Positions 24,906 through 32,939 of a stretch of DNA of 64,000 nucleotides are shown here, piece after piece. A model generated the notes under the pieces. It did not search any database, was not told where the DNA came from, and worked only from the letters and a program-made list of their open reading frames with translations. This DNA comes from G965215045 sp965215045 (GTDB lineage: Bacteria > Pseudomonadota > Gammaproteobacteria > JABABF01): assembly GCA_965215045.1 (NCBI GenBank), contig OZ244031.1:2018958-2082957 (forward strand), written 5' to 3'. How positions within the stretch are numbered: the stretch's first letter is position 1; the number at the start of each line of letters is the position of its first letter. The position numbers were made by a program, and so were the translations under genes.

Positions 24906-26147
24906 ATGCATGGCCGGAGAGTTGTAGTCACCGGTCTCGGCATGGTCAGTCCGCTGGGCACAGATGTGGAGAGCAGCTGGGCGGCAATCCTGGAGGGCAA
25001 AAGCGGCATTGCCCCGATTCAAAATTTTGACACTTCCGCCCTGCCGGTGCATTTTGGCGGCCAGGTCGATGACTTTGACACTGAACAATGGCTTCCCGCA
25101 CGGGATGCCCGCCGGATGGACCCTTTTATCCATTACGCGGCTGCTGCCGCCAGCCAGGCGTGGCAGGATGCCGGCATCGAAATTACCCGGGACAATGCCG
25201 GGCGCAGTGGTGCGATCGTCGGTTCCGGGATCGGCGGCCTGGGCTCCATTGAAAAAAATACCCTGTTGTTACACCGGGAAGGTGCCCGGCGTATTTCCCC
25301 GTTTTTTGTGCCCGGCTCCATTATCAACATGGCCGCTGGCTACCTGGCCGTGCGTTACGGCCTGCAGGGCGTCAACCTGGCAACCGTTACCGCCTGCGCC
25401 AGCGGCATGCACGCGATTGCCGTCTCCGCGCGTCTGATCGCAGCGGGCGATGCCGAACTGATGTTGGCCGGCGGTGCGGAATGCGCCATCACCCCCCTGG
25501 GAGTCGCAGGCTTTGCCGCCGCCCGCGCCCTGTCGACACGCAACGAAGCGCCCGCGGAAGCCAGCCGTCCCTGGGACCGGGAGCGCGACGGTTTCGTGCT
25601 GGGAGACGGTGCCGGCATCCTGGTACTGGAGGAATACGAGACCGCACGCGCCCGGGGTGCGCGCATGTACGGCGAACTGCTGGGCGTCGGTCAAAGTGCC
25701 GATGCTTTCCATATCACCGCACCGCCCGAAGACGGGCACGGGGCCGTGGAGGCGATGCTGAATGCGCTGCGGGATGCGCAACTCGATGCCGCAGAAGTGC
25801 AGTACGTCAATGCCCACGGGACTTCCACCCTCGCCGGCGACCTGGCGGAGACACGCGCCCTGCAACAGGTGTTCGGCGGGGCGGTGAGCAAACTCGCCGT
25901 GAGTTCCACCAAGTCGATGATCGGGCACCTGCTGGGTGCTGCCGGTGCCGTGGAGGCAATTTTTTGCCTGCTGGCCATTCGCGACCAGGTGGCACCGCCG
26001 ACCATCAACCTGCAGAACCCCGGTGAAGGATGCACCCTGGATTATGTGGCGGAGGGGGCGCGCCAGATGCCGATCGATGCCGTGTTGAGCAATTCATTTG
26101 GTTTTGGCGGCACCAACGGTTCCCTGCTGTTTCGGCGCCTGCACTGA
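24906..26147 (+). CDS. fabF: 3-oxoacyl-ACP synthase II
   Basis: A 413-residue condensing enzyme extending acyl-ACP with malonyl-ACP. The Cys-His-His triad is C164 (TACASGMHA), H304 (NAHGTST) and H341 (GHLLGAAGAVEA). The N-terminus RRVVVTGLGMVSPLG and the Gly-rich C-terminus SFGFGGTNGSLLFRR are conserved. In pseudomonads pabC follows fabF; here only 15 bases separate fabF from mltG, and pabC is not in the window. Confidence 0.96.
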   Translation: MHGRRVVVTGLGMVSPLGTDVESSWAAILEGKSGIAPIQNFDTSALPVHFGGQVDDFDTEQWLPARDARRMDPFIHYAAAAASQAWQDAGIEITRDNAGRSGAIVGSGIGGLGSIEKNTLLLHREGARRISPFFVPGSIINMAAGYLAVRYGLQGVNLATVTACASGMHAIAVSARLIAAGDAELMLAGGAECAITPLGVAGFAAARALSTRNEAPAEASRPWDRERDGFVLGDGAGILVLEEYETARARGARMYGELLGVGQSADAFHITAPPEDGHGAVEAMLNALRDAQLDAAEVQYVNAHGTSTLAGDLAETRALQQVFGGAVSKLAVSSTKSMIGHLLGAAGAVEAIFCLLAIRDQVAPPTINLQNPGEGCTLDYVAEGARQMPIDAVLSNSFGFGGTNGSLLFRRLH

Positions 26148-26162
26148 AAAGCCCCGCCGACG

Positions 26163-27482
26163 ATGCGCCGAAGTGGATCGCGCGTCTCCCGGCTCCTGCC
26201 GAGCATGCGTCGGGGCGGGGCGCGTATTATCCTCCGGCTCTTGCCGAGCATGCGCCGGGGCGGGGCGCGTATTATCCTCCGGCTCCTGCCGAGCATGCGC
26301 CGGGGCGGGGCGCGTATCCTCCGGCTCCTGCTGAGCATGCGTCGGGGCGGGGCGCGTATTATCCTCCGGCTCCTGCCGAGCATGCGCCGGGGCGGGGCGC
26401 GTATCCTCCGGCTCCTGCCGAGCATGCGCCGGGACGGGGCGCGTATTATCCTCCGCCCCCTGCTGACGGCACTGCTGGGCCTGTCGCTGATCGCCGGGGC
26501 TTCGATGTTCATGGTGCAACGTTACCTGGACGCCCCTTTGGAACTGCCTGCTGCGGGCATTGATTACCAGCTGCGGCCGGGTGCCTCCCTGGGGTCGATG
26601 ACTGAAGAACTTGCACAGAAGGGTATTTTGCGCAATCCTCTACCATTGCGCCTGTGGGCGCGCCTGGCCGGGTTGGAGAGAAAAATGATCGCCGGAGAAT
26701 ATCACTTGCAGGCCGGAACCAGCCGGCGGGAACTGCTGGAGCAATTGCGCACCGGCCGGGTCAAGGAGTATGCGGCGGCACTGATCGAAGGTTGGACTTT
26801 CCGCCGCATGATGGCCTACCTGCACAGCCTGCCCGCCCTGGAAAAAACCCTGCCCGGGGTGGAGGAGACGGAAATCCTGCAGCAGCTGGGTATCAACGGG
26901 CACACATCCGCCGAAGGACTGTTTTTCCCGGATACCTATAATTTCCGGCGCGGCGTCTCCGACCTGGATATCATGCGCCGGGCGCACCGGCGCCTGAACG
27001 AAGTCCTGGAGTTGGAATGGAAATACCGGGATGCGGGACTCCCCCTGGATTCTCCCTACGAAGCCCTGACCCTGGCTTCGATCATTGAGAAGGAGACCGC
27101 CGTGCCGGCCGAGCGCGGCCGCATCGCCGGGGTATTTGTGCGCCGTTTGCAACGCGGCATGCGCCTGGAAGCGGACCCGACCGTGATCTATGGCCTCGGG
27201 GAAAATTTCCGCGGTTCCCTGAGACAACGGCATCTGCGTGACCGGGATAATCCTTATAACAGTTACCGCCGGCACGGTTTGCCGCCGACTCCGATCGCCC
27301 TGCCGGGGCTGGCTTCCATCCAGGCGGCCTTGCACCCGGAAGATGGCGACAGTCTGTACTTTGTTGCGCGCGGCGATGGCAGCCATGTTTTTTCTGCCAG
27401 CCTGTCACAGCACCTGCGCGCAGTGGCGGATTATCGCCGCCTGCAGAGGCGGGATTCTGCAAACGCGGAAAACCATCCATGA
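26163..27482 (+). CDS. mltG: Endolytic transglycosylase MltG with repeat-built N-terminus
   Basis: MltG cleaves nascent peptidoglycan glycan strands at the inner membrane and so sets strand length. The 439-residue frame has three parts. Residues 1-97 are an Arg/Leu-rich cytoplasmic segment made of six near-identical units (core RLLPSMRRGGARIIL). Residues ~98-120 form the single transmembrane helix (LLTALLGLSLIAGASMFMV). The periplasmic YceG domain carries the conserved LASIIEKETAVPAERG motif near residue 307 with the catalytic Glu, and SPYEALT and NPYNSYRRHGLPPTPI. Normal MltG has only a short N-terminus before the helix. Each unit has an in-frame ATG, so translation could begin at several points, and the true start is uncertain. 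The stop overlaps tmk (ATGA). Confidence 0.9.
   Translation: MRRSGSRVSRLLPSMRRGGARIILRLLPSMRRGGARIILRLLPSMRRGGARILRLLLSMRRGGARIILRLLPSMRRGGARILRLLPSMRRDGARIILRPLLTALLGLSLIAGASMFMVQRYLDAPLELPAAGIDYQLRPGASLGSMTEELAQKGILRNPLPLRLWARLAGLERKMIAGEYHLQAGTSRRELLEQLRTGRVKEYAAALIEGWTFRRMMAYLHSLPALEKTLPGVEETEILQQLGINGHTSAEGLFFPDTYNFRRGVSDLDIMRRAHRRLNEVLELEWKYRDAGLPLDSPYEALTLASIIEKETAVPAERGRIAGVFVRRLQRGMRLEADPTVIYGLGENFRGSLRQRHLRDRDNPYNSYRRHGLPPTPIALPGLASIQAALHPEDGDSLYFVARGDGSHVFSASLSQHLRAVADYRRLQRRDSANAENHP
26190..26453 (+). repeat. Six-unit 45/42-bp tandem array inside mltG
   Basis: Six consecutive in-frame units of 45, 45, 42, 45, 42 and 45 bp. The 42-bp units lack one TAT triplet in the CGCGTATTATCC segment. 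Every unit contains a GCATGC palindrome core and an ATG codon. Near identity between units implies recent expansion or homogenisation. All three forward frames and the opposite strand remain open through the array because the unit length is a multiple of three and GC-rich. Confidence 0.97.
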
Positions 27483-28117
27483 AAGAGCGTGAGTATCCCG
27501 GCTACCTGGTGACCCTGGAGGGTGTGGAGGGTTCCGGCAAGAGCAGCAGCATGGAGTTTTTGCGCCGCTGCCTGGAACAGCGGGGACACACGGTGCAGCT
27601 GTGCCGGGAGCCGGGCGGCACGCCCCTGGCCGAGCACCTTCGCGATTTGTTGTTGCAGCCCGATGCGCGGGAAGAGGAGATGATCCCGATGACCGAATTG
27701 CTGCTGATCTTTGCCGCCCGCGCCCAGCATCTGCAACATCGCATCCGCCCGGCATTGGAGCGTGGCGAGTGGGTTTTGTGCGATCGTTTTACCGATTCCA
27801 CCTACGCCTACCAGGGTGGTGCGCTGGGCCTGGGAGAAAGTCGGGTGGCACTGCTGGAGGAATTGGTGCAGGGGACCTTGCGGCCGGACCTGTGCCTGGT
27901 TTTCGACCTGCCCCCGGAACAGGGACTGGGGCGTGCTGAGCAGAGCGATCGGATCGGTGCCCGGGGACTGGAATTTCATCGGCGGGTGCGGCGCACTTAC
28001 CTGGAACGGGCGGCGCGCGCCCCCGAGCGTTTCGCGGTGATCGATGCCAGCGTCTGTGAACAGGAAGTGCAAGCCATGTTGGAGCAGGCACTGCAAAGGC
28101 TGGTGCCGGACTCGTGA
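27479..28117 (+). CDS. tmk: Thymidylate kinase
   Basis: A 212-residue kinase phosphorylating dTMP. The P-loop EGVEGSGKSS is at residues ~15-24, REPGGTPLAE follows, and the DRFTDSTYAYQGG motif is near residue 102. A LID segment with Arg residues is near 145-165. It is translationally coupled on both sides: ATGA with mltG and GTGA with holB. mltG-tmk-holB is a conserved trio. Confidence 0.95.
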   Translation: MKEREYPGYLVTLEGVEGSGKSSSMEFLRRCLEQRGHTVQLCREPGGTPLAEHLRDLLLQPDAREEEMIPMTELLLIFAARAQHLQHRIRPALERGEWVLCDRFTDSTYAYQGGALGLGESRVALLEELVQGTLRPDLCLVFDLPPEQGLGRAEQSDRIGARGLEFHRRVRRTYLERAARAPERFAVIDASVCEQEVQAMLEQALQRLVPDS

Positions 28118-29397
28118 GCCCGGGCGAAGACCTGTTCGGGAGAGAGACGCCGAAGGGCGAAACGCAGGACGAAACAGCCGCGGCCGCACCCGAAAAAGAC
28201 GTGGCAGAAGGGGCGGAGGAAGAGCCCCTGGAAGCCGAAACGCAGGACGAAACAGCCGCGGCCACGCCCGAAAAAGACGGGGCAGAAGGGGCGAAAGAAG
28301 AGCCCCTGGAAGCTGAAACGCAGGACGAAACAGCCGCGGCCGCACCCGAAGAAGACGTGGCAGAACTCTCCACACTACAGCCCCTGGCCTGGCATACGGA
28401 ACAGTGGCGGCAAGTCACGGAACAGCTCAGCGAGGAACGCTTGCCCCATGCCCTGTTGCTGCGAGGCGGACGCGGTTCGGGCAAGGAACATTTTGCCCGG
28501 GCGTTGGCTGCCAGGTTGCTGTGCCTCAGCCCGGTTTCCCAGCTGCCTTGCGGTGCCTGTTCCGGCTGCCGGCTGCTGCATTTTGACAATCATCCAGACC
28601 TGCGTGTTTTGCGTCCGGAGAGAGAAGCCGGACAAATCAGTATCGGCCAGGTGCGGGAATTGCTGGAGAATTTTTCCACCACCGCGCAACGGGGTGGATG
28701 GAGAGTCGCAATTTTTCACCCCGCCGAGGCGATGAATATTCACGCTGTCAACGCCCTGCTCAAATCCCTGGAAGAACCCGGTGCTGAAGAACAGTTCCTG
28801 CTGCTCAGTGCCCAGCCCGAACGTCTGCCTGCCACCGTGCGTTCCCGGTGCCAGGCACTGGATTTTCCACCGCCACCCGCCGGGCAGGTGCTGCCCTGGT
28901 TGGCGGAGATACTGCCCCCCGGGGTTTCCGCAGAAGCACTGCTGAGTGCCGCCCGGGGACTGCCACTGGCCGCCTTGCAATTGCACCGGGACGGAACGCT
29001 GGCGCGCAACCTGGAACGTATCACCCAGTGGCGGGATTTCTGCACCGGGTGCCTGGGCGTCAGCGAACTCGCCGCCCAATGGGGAGACGAGCAGACACGG
29101 GAGTCCCTGGAATGGCTGATTCACTGGTTGCTGGATGCACGGCGTTTGCAGGTGGGCTGCGATGTGGAGCAGTTGCGCTACCAGGGCAGAAGCGAGGAAC
29201 TGCGGGAACTGGGTGCCGCTCTCCCCGCCGGCACCTTGCATCGGGTTCTGCAGCGCAGCTTGCAGACCCTGGACCGTCTGCAGGGCGTGAGCAACCCGGA
29301 CCCGGTGCTGGCACTGGAGGAGTTGCTGTTTTTTTGCGCGACGCTTCTCAGCCGGGAGACGGGGGCATCGAATGCAGGGGAGAGCGACAGGAGATGA
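28114..29397 (+). CDS. holB: DNA polymerase III delta-prime subunit with acidic repeat N-terminus
   Basis: Part of the clamp loader that opens and loads the beta sliding clamp. From about residue 92 (LQPLAWHTEQWRQV) it aligns with normal HolB: HALLLRGGRGSGKEHFARALA (degenerate P-loop), the zinc cysteines CGACSGC, HPDLRVLRPE, NALLKSLEEP, and SRCQALDF. The first ~90 residues are not found in ordinary HolB and consist of an acidic repeat beginning ETQDETAAAAPEKD, 26 residues long, in two full copies and one partial. Start GTG 28114 overlaps the tmk stop (GTGA), which supports the extended start. A GTG/ATG closer to residue 90 is not obvious. The stop overlaps the GH84 gene (ATGA). Total 427 residues. 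Confidence 0.9.
   Translation: MSPGEDLFGRETPKGETQDETAAAAPEKDVAEGAEEEPLEAETQDETAAATPEKDGAEGAKEEPLEAETQDETAAAAPEEDVAELSTLQPLAWHTEQWRQVTEQLSEERLPHALLLRGGRGSGKEHFARALAARLLCLSPVSQLPCGACSGCRLLHFDNHPDLRVLRPEREAGQISIGQVRELLENFSTTAQRGGWRVAIFHPAEAMNIHAVNALLKSLEEPGAEEQFLLLSAQPERLPATVRSRCQALDFPPPPAGQVLPWLAEILPPGVSAEALLSAARGLPLAALQLHRDGTLARNLERITQWRDFCTGCLGVSELAAQWGDEQTRESLEWLIHWLLDARRLQVGCDVEQLRYQGRSEELRELGAALPAGTLHRVLQRSLQTLDRLQGVSNPDPVLALEELLFFCATLLSRETGASNAGESDRR
28159..28359 (+). repeat. 78-bp in-frame repeat in holB
   Basis: Two full 78-bp units (28159-28236, 28237-28314) and a third partial unit (from 28315) encode 26-residue acidic repeats. Units differ by a few substitutions such as Ala to Thr and Val to Gly. 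The third decays into the conserved HolB sequence after AEEDVAEL-like residues. Confidence 0.93.
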
Positions 29398-30464
29398 AAT
29401 TTATACTCGGGGTCATCGAGGGTTTTTACGGGCGTCCCTGGAGCTGGGAGATGCGTCATGACTCGCTGAATTTCTGGCGCGGACAAGGTTTTAACACGTA
29501 TATTTACGCGCCTAAGAATGATGTTTTCTTACGCCGACGCTGGCGCGAGGGGCACCCGGCCGCCGAGGAGCGCGCACTGCGCGAACATCGCGAAGCCGCG
29601 CACCGGGCGGGCCTGGACTGGGGCCTGGGCTTGTCCCTGCCGGACTTGCGCGGTGCCGAAGACGATTTCCGCGATCTGCGCTGGCGTCTTGCATCTTTTA
29701 AATCCCTGGCCCCGGATGTAGTGTGCCTGCTGTTTGACGATCTGCCGACACCGGAGGACGGCGGCAGGCGGCAGGCGGAGTTGTGCTGCGAGGCGTTACG
29801 GCAATTGCCGCAGACGACGCGCCTGTTGTGCTGTCCCACTTATTATTCTTATGACCCGATCCTGGAGGAACTGTTCGGGAGGCGCCCTGCGGGGTACTTC
29901 GCCGAACTCGCGGCGGGACTGCCGCCGGAATGCGGAGTTTTCTGGACCGGGGAGCAGGTGGTCGCCCGGGAATATCGCTCCGCCCATCTGCTGGAAATCG
30001 CCGCACTGCTGGGGCGCAAACCGGTGCTCTGGGACAATTACCTGAGCAATGATGGGTTGCGGAGTTGCAAGCATTTGCGCCTGTTGCCGTTTCGCGACCG
30101 GCCAGCCACCCTGCGGGACGATTGCGCCGGCCACCTGGCCAATCCCATGAACCAGGGACTGCTCTCCCGCCTGCCGCTGGCCACCTTGGGTGCCCTGTAT
30201 CGCCAGGGGAGGGACTACGAGCCGGAACAGGCCTGGGCAGAGGCCCTGGATTTGCATTGCGCGGCCTCGCTGATCACGCTGCTGCAGCGGGATGCGCCCC
30301 TGTTCCTGGACGAGGGATTGGATAGCATTCCGCCGGCACGGCGGCGGGAATTGCGCACCGAGTACGAAAGCTGTGCGACGCGACCGGCACTGGAGGTCGC
30401 GGCCTGGCTCGCCGGGGAATACCCCGCGGATCCCAGCTTGGCGCCTACTGACAGTGCTGGATGA
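29394..30464 (+). CDS. GH84-type beta-N-acetylglucosaminidase (O-GlcNAcase-like)
   Basis: A 356-residue glycosidase domain of the hyaluronidase/O-GlcNAcase family. The N-terminus GVIEGFYGRPWSWEMR is the family signature. Two adjacent catalytic aspartates are present, D115-D116 in LLFDDLPTPEDG, and later FWTGEQVV and LWDNYLSNDG match family motifs. GH84 enzymes use substrate-assisted catalysis on terminal beta-linked GlcNAc. There is no signal peptide or extra domain, so a cytoplasmic enzyme is inferred, unlike the large secreted GH84 toxins. It starts in the holB stop (ATGA) and so is translationally coupled to a replication gene, where pseudomonads have pilZ. It overlaps the convergent oxidoreductase by 20 bases. 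Natural substrate unknown. Confidence 0.85.
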   Translation: MKFILGVIEGFYGRPWSWEMRHDSLNFWRGQGFNTYIYAPKNDVFLRRRWREGHPAAEERALREHREAAHRAGLDWGLGLSLPDLRGAEDDFRDLRWRLASFKSLAPDVVCLLFDDLPTPEDGGRRQAELCCEALRQLPQTTRLLCCPTYYSYDPILEELFGRRPAGYFAELAAGLPPECGVFWTGEQVVAREYRSAHLLEIAALLGRKPVLWDNYLSNDGLRSCKHLRLLPFRDRPATLRDDCAGHLANPMNQGLLSRLPLATLGALYRQGRDYEPEQAWAEALDLHCAASLITLLQRDAPLFLDEGLDSIPPARRRELRTEYESCATRPALEVAAWLAGEYPADPSLAPTDSAG

Positions 30465-31314
30465 TGGTTTTTGCGTAGCGTTCCATCATGCGCTTTTTGT
30501 CATCGATGGACGATTTCACGCCCAGCTCCATGCTGAAAGGAAAACTGACGACGCCATCCATGCCGTCTGCGGCCAGGCGCCGGTAAAGATCAGCGTCCGG
30601 CTCGCCGTAGATTGCGCAAATTGTCTCAAAAGGATGATCTTCCCGGCCCGCCTCCCGGCGCAGTTCCCGCAGTCGGGCCAGTAACTGCTGCAGTTCTTCC
30701 GCCGTGTTGCCGGCATTGATCCAGCCGTCCCCCAACTGCGCGGTCCGCTGCAGGGCACCCGGGGAAGAGCCGCCGAAGAACAGGGGAATTTTCTTTTGCG
30801 GCGTGGGCGTGACCTTGATCGGCTGGAAGTCAAAAAAACGACCGTGGTATTCAAACAACTCTCCGCTCCAGAGACCGTGCAGGATTTCGATCATCTCTTC
30901 CATGCGCGCAATCCTGGTCTGAAAGTCGACGCCGTAGATATCAAACTCCTCTTTCATCCAGCCGGCACCGATGCCGAACAGGAAGCGGTCGCCGCTGATC
31001 AGGGCCAGCGTGGCGGCCTGCTTGGCGACATCGATGGGATTGCGCAGCGGCAACACGAAGACGCCGGAGCCGGCCCGCAGCGTGCGGGTCGCCGCCAGTG
31101 CCGCCGCCAGGGCCCCCCAGGGGTCGGCGTACTCGCTGTCGACGTCCTGCGGTGGCATGCCGCTTTCGGAGTAGGGGTAGCCGCCGGAGAGACTCTTGGG
31201 ATACAGCGCATGGTCAGAGCACAGGACGCCATCAAAGCCCACTTGTTCGGCAAATTTTGCAATCTCGCACAATTGTTCGGTTTCCGCCCAGGAAATGGAT
31301 TGCCAGAATTTCAT
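30445..31314 (-). CDS. Luciferase-like (LLM class) flavin oxidoreductase
   Basis: A 289-residue TIM-barrel oxidoreductase of the bacterial luciferase superfamily; members use F420 or FMN, and which one is used here cannot be told. The start ATG 31314 gives MKFWQSISWAETEQLCEIAKFAEQ. Family landmarks are DGVLCSDHALYP, FLFGIGAGWMKEEF, RIARMEEMIEILHGLW, and IPLFFGGSSPGALQRTAQLGDGW. It resembles the F420-type TIGR03619 group, and P450-rich marine proteobacteria often carry such genes. It lies 16 bases after the TIM-barrel isomerase gene, forming a two-gene minus-strand unit. Confidence 0.85.
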   Translation of the reverse strand: MKFWQSISWAETEQLCEIAKFAEQVGFDGVLCSDHALYPKSLSGGYPYSESGMPPQDVDSEYADPWGALAAALAATRTLRAGSGVFVLPLRNPIDVAKQAATLALISGDRFLFGIGAGWMKEEFDIYGVDFQTRIARMEEMIEILHGLWSGELFEYHGRFFDFQPIKVTPTPQKKIPLFFGGSSPGALQRTAQLGDGWINAGNTAEELQQLLARLRELRREAGREDHPFETICAIYGEPDADLYRRLAADGMDGVVSFPFSMELGVKSSIDDKKRMMERYAKTIIQHCQ

Positions 31315-31330
31315 GCCCGGCTCTCCCGGT

Positions 31331-32146
31331 TCAGGAAAACATGCCGCCCGGGACGGCGCGGTACAAGGCATCTAAGGCCTGGGAAAGAGGCAGGGCCTTG
31401 ATGTCGTCGCTGAACAGCTCGGCGGCGACCGGGGCGTCGGGACATTTTTCCCGGAGAATGGGCAGCAGGCGCTCCCATTGATTGGCCCCCTGGCCCGGGG
31501 GCAGACGCGCGTGCATGGTTTCATGCAGCAGCTCCGGTTCCGGGGTCTTCGGGGCATCGCTGATCTGCAGGTAAAGCAGCGCCTCGCCGGGCAGCTGCTC
31601 CAGGCTTTTAAAATCCTCATCTGAGCGAATAAAATGCCAGGTATCAAAAAGATATCCCAGGTTTTCTTCATCAATTTTCTCAATAATTTCCCGGGCTGCG
31701 GACAAGTTGGGAACCCCGCCCCAGGGAATGAATTCCAGGGCGACGGCCAGGCCCTGCCGGGCACCCAGCCGGCACTGTTCACCCAGGTTGCGGCAGGCCA
31801 GTTCCCGGTCCGGAAGTTCCTGGACCAGGCAGCCTGCCGTGAGCATCTCCGCACCCAGCACTTGGGCCATTTCCAGGAATTCATCGACTTCACGCCGGTG
31901 TTCGGGCGTTTGGGGTTCATGCCAGCGGGACAGGATTTCCACGATGCTGACCCGCATCTGCTGTTCGTCCAGGAAGCGGCGCACGGCTTGCATATCACCG
32001 AGCTCCCGGGCCCATTCCCGCAGTGTCGGCGTCCATACGGAGAGCTCTGCAAAACCGTGCTCCCGGGCGGCAGACACGGCCCGGGTGAAAGGAATACCGT
32101 CGGGCAGGGCCGCATAGCAGAGGAGCCGGTTGCGACTGAAACTCAT
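31331..32146 (-). CDS. Sugar phosphate isomerase/epimerase-like TIM-barrel protein
   Basis: A 271-residue protein of the AP-endonuclease-2/xylose isomerase-like fold. The start ATG 32146 gives MSFSRNRLLCYAALPDGIPF. Candidate metal ligands are the Glu in VALEFIPWGG, the Asp-Thr-Trp-His in LFDTWHFIRS, and the Glu of AAELFSDD. The family contains epimerases, isomerases and dehydratases acting on sugars and inositols; the substrate is not predictable. Adjacent to the luciferase-like gene and probably in one operon with it. The frame is open further upstream, but that extends across the divergent promoter region and is not used. Confidence 0.82.
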   Translation of the reverse strand: MSFSRNRLLCYAALPDGIPFTRAVSAAREHGFAELSVWTPTLREWARELGDMQAVRRFLDEQQMRVSIVEILSRWHEPQTPEHRREVDEFLEMAQVLGAEMLTAGCLVQELPDRELACRNLGEQCRLGARQGLAVALEFIPWGGVPNLSAAREIIEKIDEENLGYLFDTWHFIRSDEDFKSLEQLPGEALLYLQISDAPKTPEPELLHETMHARLPPGQGANQWERLLPILREKCPDAPVAAELFSDDIKALPLSQALDALYRAVPGGMFS

Positions 32147-32182
32147 GGGCAAACTCTTGTTAAAAGGACCTTTGGGGGTCTG

Positions 32183-32190
32183 TATAATAC
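32183..32190. promoter_or_regulatory. Divergent promoter region
   Basis: A 74-base gap separates the minus-strand isomerase gene from the plus-strand hydrolase gene. It holds a near-palindromic TGTATAATACA: TATAAT at 32183-32188 serves the plus strand and TATTAT (32190-32185) the minus strand. A TTGTTA 20 bases upstream is a poor -35 for the plus strand. Shared control of both genes is plausible, not shown. Confidence 0.4.
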
Positions 32191-32220
32191 ACGCTATTTT
32201 AATTGCAGAGAGACTTTGAA

Positions 32221-32934
32221 ATGCATACAGAGTTTGTGGAGTACAGCGACGGCAAAAATTCCATGACCGGCTTTTTTGCCCGCCCCGAAGACGATGCCCC
32301 GAGACCCGTGGTGCTCGTGGCCCATGCCGCTTACGGGTGCACCGAATTTGAACAGGACAAGGCCAAGGAACTGGTGAAACTGGGTTATGCGGCCTTTGCC
32401 ACCGATGTGTATGCCCGGGGGCGCCAGGCCAAGGATCGCGAGGAGGGCGTGGAGTGGATGAGTGCCCTGATCGCCGATCGCATGGAACTGCGTTCGCGTA
32501 TCCAGGCGGGCCTTGAGACTGCCAAAACACTATCCGGCGTCGATGCTGACAAACTTGCCGCCTTCGGGTTTTGTTTCGGTGGCCTGACCCTGCTGGAACT
32601 GGCTCGCAGCGGTGCCCGGCTGAACGGCGTGGTCTGTTTCCACGGCCTGCTAACCCCGGCGGACCCGCCGCCCCCGCAGCAAAAAATTGACACCCGCCTG
32701 CTGATGCTGCACGGCGACCTCGACCCCTTGGTGCCGCCGGAACAGGTGGTGGCCTTCCAGCAAGAGATGCGTGAGGCCGGCGTCGACTGGGAGATGATCA
32801 GCTACGGACAGGCGGCGCACAGTTTCACGATGCCCCAGGCGAAGATGCCGGAACAGGGCATGTACTACCACGAACGCACAGCGCAACGCGCCTGGCAGGC
32901 GGCGGTGCAGTTCCTGGAAGAGGTTTTTGCCTGA
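32221..32934 (+). CDS. Dienelactone hydrolase family protein
   Basis: A 237-residue alpha/beta hydrolase. The Cys-Asp-His triad is C118 (GFCFGG), D168 (HGDLDPLVP) and H200 (AAHSFTMP), with spacing almost identical to classic carboxymethylenebutenolidase. Start ATG 32221 is preferred over an upstream in-frame TTG because it follows a purine-rich AGAGAGA. No chlorocatechol or other aromatic-degradation genes flank it, so a role in ring cleavage is unproven; many family members are general esterases or thioesterases. Confidence 0.9.
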   Translation: MHTEFVEYSDGKNSMTGFFARPEDDAPRPVVLVAHAAYGCTEFEQDKAKELVKLGYAAFATDVYARGRQAKDREEGVEWMSALIADRMELRSRIQAGLETAKTLSGVDADKLAAFGFCFGGLTLLELARSGARLNGVVCFHGLLTPADPPPPQQKIDTRLLMLHGDLDPLVPPEQVVAFQQEMREAGVDWEMISYGQAAHSFTMPQAKMPEQGMYYHERTAQRAWQAAVQFLEEVFA

Positions 32935-32939
32935 GCCTT

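Noticed and set aside
26190..26453. CRISPR-like array
   Set aside because: Units are contiguous with no unique spacers and encode protein in frame; this is a coding minisatellite.
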